From assembly GCA_024762485.1 (NCBI GenBank), contig JANTHH010000088.1, positions 1 to 10,419 on the forward strand: a DNA stretch of 10,419 nt. Reading direction: 5' to 3'. The notes under the pieces are model-generated. The model worked only from the letters and a program-made list of their open reading frames with translations, was not told the DNA's origin and did not search any database. The translations under genes and the position numbers were made by a program. The DNA is from Chromatiales bacterium (GTDB lineage Bacteria; Pseudomonadota; Gammaproteobacteria; Chromatiales; Chromatiaceae). This document shows positions 6,568 through 10,419 of the stretch, piece by piece; the first letter of the stretch is position 1, and each line of letters opens with the position of its first letter.

Positions 6568-8793
6568 TCAGCCAGGCGTCGCGCCGTTGGCAAAGTCGTC
6601 AAGCCAGTCTGAGAAGGCCGCTGAAGGCATGGCCGGTGCATAGAGAAAGCCCTGGCCTATCGGACAGCCCCAGCGCCTTGCCGTGTTCTCCTGCTCCTTG
6701 TTTTCTATCCCCTCGACAACGGTTATGAGATTCAGCATGTTGCCCAGTGCGACGATCATCTCCGCAATGTGTTCACTGTGGCCGGGCTGGCCGATACCAT
6801 TGACGAAACTCCTGTCGATCTTCAGCACGTCGATTGGTAGCTGCTGCAGGTAGGAAAGGGAAGAGAAGCCGGTGCCGAAGTCATCCAGTGCGATGCAGAT
6901 ATCCATGGCCTGCAACTGCTTCATGCAGTTGGTGACCTTGGCGAAGTCGTCGATCACCATGCTTTCGGTGATTTCCACCTCGAGCCGGCAGGGCTCGATT
7001 CCCGTGGCCGCGATCGCATCGGCAATCGGCTGTACGACCTCGTCGGCGAGGATCTGCTGGGCGGAAACATTGATTGCCAGGTGCAGGTCACCATGGCCCT
7101 GCCGTGCCCAGTCTGCGAGTTGTTCACAGGCCTGCCTGATGATCCATTTGCCGAATTCGACGATGAGCCCGCTGCGCTCGGCCAGGGGAATGAATATGTC
7201 TGGCGAAATCAGCTGACCGTCCCGCCTGCGCCAGCGCAGCAAAGCCTCGGCACCAATCGTGCGATTGCTCTTCAGGTCGATCTTGGGCTGGTAGTGCAGT
7301 TCGAGTTCCTTGTCCTGGATGGCGCTCTTCAGCGCATGGGTCAGGGTCATGCGCTCGCGTGATGCCTCGGCCAGTTTTTCCTCGAAGCGCACATGCTGGC
7401 CACGCACGCGACGTTTGGCGACACTCAGTGCCATCCCCGCCTTCTGGAAGATCTGTTGGCCATCATCATCGGCCGTGCTGTGGGCCTCCCCCATGCTCAC
7501 GCGGATACCCAGGCTGTATCCATTGATCTCGAAGGGTTCATCGAAGAGGCCCGCCACTTCCTCGATCCTGATTGCATCCCGCGGACTGAGCAGGGCGAGC
7601 ACGTCGCCGCCGAAGCGGCCGATGTGGACGTCATCGGGCAGCGATTGCTGGAGTCGCGTGGCCACGGTGCAGAGCACGTCGTTGCCGAAGGTCATGCCGA
7701 GGGCATCGTTGATCTCGGAGAAATGATCGATATCCAGCAGGATGACGCTCGCCGGTCGGGCACCGGCCCGCCGTTGTGCGTCGAAAAGTTGCAGCAGGCC
7801 CTGGCGGTTGAGCAGGCAGGTCAGTGCATCGTGGTAGGCAAGGGTGTTCAACTGATCGAAGAGGCGGGCGTTGGTGATGCGCATCGTCAGGTTGGCAACG
7901 AAGATTCTGATCAGTTGCTGGTCGATGTCGGTGAGGGTGCGGTTCACCTCGCAAAATATCACGCTGTCTCCACCCGGCATGGCCAGGTGAATGCTCACCT
8001 GCTTGTCACCGATACTGACTCCGCGCTCTGCGAAGGTATCGGTGATGGCCCCTTGTGTCCCGGGTTCGTTCAGGCAGGACAGAGGTCTTCCGACACAGGA
8101 AAGGTAGCTGTCCGTACCGGCGATCACGATCGTCTCATCGCCATCATGACGGCAGATCAGCGAACGGCACTCGCCAGTCAGGAGGTTGTCGAGCTGCAGG
8201 AGCAGGTCATCATCAAGCCCGGGTGGGTCGTGCCGCATGCCGTTGACCGTGCTGGACTGGATGATGCGGGCCAGTCCGCGACGGCTGCGGTTCAGCATGT
8301 CCAGTTGTTCGTAGGCGCGCAGTGCGGTGGTGAGCGTGGTCAGCAGACGGGTGCGGGTAAGCTCGTTCTTGGTGCGGTAATCGTTGATGTCGTAGTCACG
8401 GATGACATCGAGTTCGGGGGCGTAGCCCGGCTGACCGGTGCGCAGGATGATGCGGATATCCTGGAGGTTGTGCCGGGTACGTATCTGCTGGGCGAGACGC
8501 AGGCCTGCGTCCTCCGTTTCCATCACCACGTCGATCAGGGCGACGGCGATACCGGGTTCCCCGGCCAGGATCGCGCTGGCCTCCCGGCTGTCAGTGGCAT
8601 GGAGCAACGTGATCGGCCGTCCGAGTATCTCGACCCCTGACAGTGCGATCCCGGTGCTTTCGTGCACTTCCGGGTCGTCGTCAACCACCAGGATCGTCCA
8701 GGGCTGCAGGGCATCACCGGGCACCTGCGTGCCATCATCGTCGAGCAGTTCCAGCAGCGCATCCTGTTGCTGTGGTGCCGTCCCCGAAGTCAT
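6568..8793 (-). CDS. Response regulator with REC, DUF3369, degenerate GGDEF and intact EAL; likely c-di-GMP phosphodiesterase
   Basis: This probably hydrolyses cyclic di-GMP to pGpG under control of phosphorylation. The receiver (about 32-150) has the acidic cluster D38-D40, phosphoacceptor D88 in VALIDVVM, T119 and K142. The end of this receiver (YDINDYRTKNELT) and the region to about 310 (AYEQLDMLNRSRRGLARII) are typical of REC-DUF3369 regulators. The GGDEF domain (about 315-470) keeps LLDIDHFSEIND, but its signature is GGDVL (395-399), lacking the catalytic Glu, and there is no RxxD inhibitory site, so cyclase activity is unlikely. It may still bind GTP. The EAL domain (about 485-730) keeps E516 (EALLRW), N575, E607 (EITES), D637/D638 (DDFGTGFSS), K658, E694 and Q714, all the usual metal-binding and catalytic residues. 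No membrane segment is seen, so it is cytoplasmic. The ATG at 8793 is preceded by GGGGAAGGGG. First gene of the presumed operon, behind a sigma-28-like promoter. Confidence 0.93.
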   Translation of the reverse strand: MTSGTAPQQQDALLELLDDDGTQVPGDALQPWTILVVDDDPEVHESTGIALSGVEILGRPITLLHATDSREASAILAGEPGIAVALIDVVMETEDAGLRLAQQIRTRHNLQDIRIILRTGQPGYAPELDVIRDYDINDYRTKNELTRTRLLTTLTTALRAYEQLDMLNRSRRGLARIIQSSTVNGMRHDPPGLDDDLLLQLDNLLTGECRSLICRHDGDETIVIAGTDSYLSCVGRPLSCLNEPGTQGAITDTFAERGVSIGDKQVSIHLAMPGGDSVIFCEVNRTLTDIDQQLIRIFVANLTMRITNARLFDQLNTLAYHDALTCLLNRQGLLQLFDAQRRAGARPASVILLDIDHFSEINDALGMTFGNDVLCTVATRLQQSLPDDVHIGRFGGDVLALLSPRDAIRIEEVAGLFDEPFEINGYSLGIRVSMGEAHSTADDDGQQIFQKAGMALSVAKRRVRGQHVRFEEKLAEASRERMTLTHALKSAIQDKELELHYQPKIDLKSNRTIGAEALLRWRRRDGQLISPDIFIPLAERSGLIVEFGKWIIRQACEQLADWARQGHGDLHLAINVSAQQILADEVVQPIADAIAATGIEPCRLEVEITESMVIDDFAKVTNCMKQLQAMDICIALDDFGTGFSSLSYLQQLPIDVLKIDRSFVNGIGQPGHSEHIAEMIVALGNMLNLITVVEGIENKEQENTARRWGCPIGQGFLYAPAMPSAAFSDWLDDFANGATPG

Positions 8794-8823
8794 TGCCCCT
8801 TCCCCGCGATCTTGTTGCCCGGG

Positions 8824-8850
8824 TTGGCGGCATGGGGGGCGATATCTTTA
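8824..8850 (-). promoter_or_regulatory. Candidate sigma-28 (FliA) flagellar promoter
   Basis: Read on the minus strand: TAAA (8850-8847), a spacer of exactly 15 bases, then GCCGCCAA (8831-8824). The FliA consensus is TAAA-N15-GCCGATAA, so the -35 core is perfect, the spacing is exact and 6 of 8 bases match at -10. It is 30 bases upstream of the phosphodiesterase start codon, leaving room for a short leader with the Shine-Dalgarno sequence. The cheV gene at the end of the cluster fits a flagellar/chemotaxis regulon. Confidence 0.55.
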
Positions 8851-8934
8851 GCCATCATGGGGCCATCGTGTCAGTGACGGAGGTTCAGCTGCAATCCGTG
8901 ATTTCCCTCGGTCCCTGCCTCCTGCTGCCCAGGC

Positions 8935-10404
8935 TCAGATAAAGGACAGGACCTCCTGCTCGATGTCCTCCTTGTCGATCACGGTCGGCTGGGCGATGGG
9001 CTTCGAAAACAGTGCCTGGATAGGCTGGGGGATGGTCGTCTTTGCCGCCTCGGCAATGGACCTGAGGGCATCGATATCATGGCTGTCCACCTCGCCGGTC
9101 AGCGCATTGGCAATGGTGGGCGAGAATTTTGTCCATTCCGCCGTCGAGTAGGCGATGGTGGGCAAGGGCTTGTCCCGGCATTCCTCGTAGGCCTTGAAGC
9201 AGGTTGCGGTGTGCGGGTCCATCAGATAGCCCTTGGCGAAGGCCGAGCGGATATAGGTCTTGCCTTCCTCGTCATCACAGAAGGCGGCAGAAAAATGCCG
9301 TTGCAGATCGGCCAGTTCTGAGCTGGTCAGTTCGTAATGCCGTTCGCTGTCCAGCTGCGACATCAGCTCGCGGGTGCGCTGTGCACCGAACAAATCGAAC
9401 AGGATGCGTTCGATATTGGAGGACTTGAGGATATCCATCGCCGGCGAGCTGGTGGGGACCACGCTGCGCCCGCGCAGGTCGTAGCGTCCCGTGTTGATCA
9501 GCTCGGTGAGCACGTTGTTGCGGTTGGAGGCGATGAGTATCTTCTCTACCGGAAGCCCCATCTTCATTGCGTAATAGCCGCCGAGCGCATTGCCGAAATT
9601 GCCGCTGGGCACGTCAAGGTAGACCTTGTCGCCGAGCCCGATGGCCTGTTGCCGGACCAGCTCCAGGTAACTGTGAATGTGATAGACCTGCTGGAAGATG
9701 ATGCGGCCGAAGTTCACCGAGTTGGCGGCGGAAAGCAGGGTATTCCTTTCCTTCAGTCGGGCACGGAAATCATCCGATGCCAGCAGCTGCTTGAGAGCGG
9801 ACTGGGCATCGTCGAAATCGCCATGGATGCCGATCACTTTCAGGTTCGGCGCATCTTCGGTGACCATCTGCAGCCGCTGAACATCCGAGGTGCCGCCATC
9901 CGGATAGAGGCAGGCCACCTTGACATTGGGCCGGTTCTTGAAGGTCTCCAGGGTCGCCGGTCCGGTGTCGCCACTGGTCGCCGCAAGGATCAAGTAGTTC
10001 TCGCCGCGCTTTTGCGCCAGGTCCGAGAGGACGAGGCCGAAAGGCTGAAGTGCCATGTCCTTGAAGGCGCGCGTGGGACCATGGTACAGCTCGCTGACAT
10101 AGAGATCGTCCTCGACCTTGACCACCGGCACGGGGTTCTGCGGGTCGTCGAATCCGTCGTAGAGCGCCAGCGCCTGGTCGATCACAGCCGGCTCGATGTC
10201 CACTTGGTATGCATCGAGCACGGCACGCGCCAGCTGCTTGTAATCAGATGCCAGGTGCCGCTCGAGGAACTTTATCCCCAGCTGCGGCAATGACTCCGGC
10301 ACATAGATCCCCCCGTAAGAAGACATGGGGCTGAGTATGGCCTCGGAGAAGCTGACCTGGGCCGGGTGCCGGCCGTCGTTACCGCGGGTTTCGATGAAGT
10401 TCAT
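8935..10404 (-). CDS. thrC: Threonine synthase
   Basis: Pyridoxal-phosphate enzyme that converts O-phospho-L-homoserine and water to L-threonine and phosphate, the last step of threonine biosynthesis in the cytoplasm. The N-terminus (MNFIETRGNDGRHPAQVSFSEAIL...GGIYVPE) is typical. The cofactor lysine is K115 in GPTRAFKDMALQ. The catalytic loop ATSGDTGPA (142-150) and the phosphate-binding glycine loop SGNFGNALGG (267-276) are present. The conserved segments LSAANSVNFGRIIFQQVYHIHSY and DPHTATCFKAY also support ThrC. The length of 489 aa is longer than E. coli ThrC (428) and closer to the longer proteobacterial form. The sequence is intact, ending with TGA at 8935-8937. The ATG at 10404 has no clear Shine-Dalgarno sequence, as when translation follows directly from an upstream gene; in many gammaproteobacteria that gene is hom, but it would lie outside the window. 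The 141 bases to the next gene show no convincing terminator. Confidence 0.96.
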   Translation of the reverse strand: MNFIETRGNDGRHPAQVSFSEAILSPMSSYGGIYVPESLPQLGIKFLERHLASDYKQLARAVLDAYQVDIEPAVIDQALALYDGFDDPQNPVPVVKVEDDLYVSELYHGPTRAFKDMALQPFGLVLSDLAQKRGENYLILAATSGDTGPATLETFKNRPNVKVACLYPDGGTSDVQRLQMVTEDAPNLKVIGIHGDFDDAQSALKQLLASDDFRARLKERNTLLSAANSVNFGRIIFQQVYHIHSYLELVRQQAIGLGDKVYLDVPSGNFGNALGGYYAMKMGLPVEKILIASNRNNVLTELINTGRYDLRGRSVVPTSSPAMDILKSSNIERILFDLFGAQRTRELMSQLDSERHYELTSSELADLQRHFSAAFCDDEEGKTYIRSAFAKGYLMDPHTATCFKAYEECRDKPLPTIAYSTAEWTKFSPTIANALTGEVDSHDIDALRSIAEAAKTTIPQPIQALFSKPIAQPTVIDKEDIEQEVLSFI

Positions 10405-10419
10405 GGTGGGTCACAGCGC

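Noticed and set aside
7393..8640. A 415-codon open frame on the plus strand opposite the phosphodiesterase gene
   Set aside because: Antisense shadow of the REC to GGDEF part; no motif, and no ribosome-binding context that stands out.
8877..8899. Hairpin ACGGA / TCCGT between thrC and the phosphodiesterase gene as a thrC terminator
   Set aside because: The stem is only 5 bp with a 13-base loop and no U-run on the thrC side, so it is too weak to call.
9337..10293. A 318-codon open frame on the plus strand opposite thrC
   Set aside because: Antisense shadow of an intact threonine synthase.
10411..10413. A TGA just upstream of thrC as the end of hom
   Set aside because: Only 15 bases upstream of thrC are visible; the reading frame of any upstream gene cannot be judged.
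1..10419. Mobile element, defence island, CRISPR array or phage remnant
   Set aside because: No transposase, integrase, array of spaced repeats, toxin-antitoxin pair or composition shift was seen; all genes are core or signalling genes with uniform base composition.

Overview
The window is GC-rich (about 60%) chromosomal DNA that reads as a free-living, probably flagellated gammaproteobacterium. RapA, the Swi2/Snf2 ATPase of RNA polymerase, is essentially a gammaproteobacterial protein. CheV, a GGDEF/EAL regulator with an N-terminal REC-DUF3369 module and a long-form threonine synthase fit the same group. A Chromatiales or Ectothiorhodospiraceae-like lineage is a guess only. There are no tRNAs, rRNAs, insertion sequences, phage genes or CRISPR arrays, and gene density and codon use look like core genome.

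Layout: (1) 1-2372, minus strand: rapA, cut by the left edge so that its C-terminal part is missing. (2) 2373-2610: a divergent intergenic region. (3) 2611-3531, plus strand: an exported protein of unknown function, the only plus-strand gene. (4) 3546-8793, minus strand: three signalling genes in a row, transcribed right to left. First is a REC-DUF3369-GGDEF-EAL protein with a degenerate cyclase and an intact phosphodiesterase. Next is a membrane HAMP-PAS histidine kinase with no receiver of its own. Last is CheV (CheW-REC). The gaps are 43 and 69 bases, so the three probably form an operon. A sigma-28 (FliA)-like promoter, TAAA-N15-GCCGCCAA, lies just upstream of the first gene. (5) 8935-10404, minus strand: thrC, threonine synthase.

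How the genes may work together: the orphan kinase sits between two proteins that carry intact receiver domains. The simplest model is that it phosphorylates one or both, linking an extracytoplasmic or PAS-sensed cue to c-di-GMP breakdown and to chemotaxis-array coupling through CheV. The sigma-28-like promoter would place the set in the late flagellar regulon. This model is inference; the domain content is read directly from the sequence. rapA (transcription recycling) and thrC (threonine biosynthesis) are housekeeping neighbours.

The most interesting items are the c-di-GMP/kinase/CheV cluster with its candidate flagellar promoter, the unrecognised exported protein with an HExxH motif, and a perfect inverted repeat running exactly from stop codon to stop codon between the two convergent genes.
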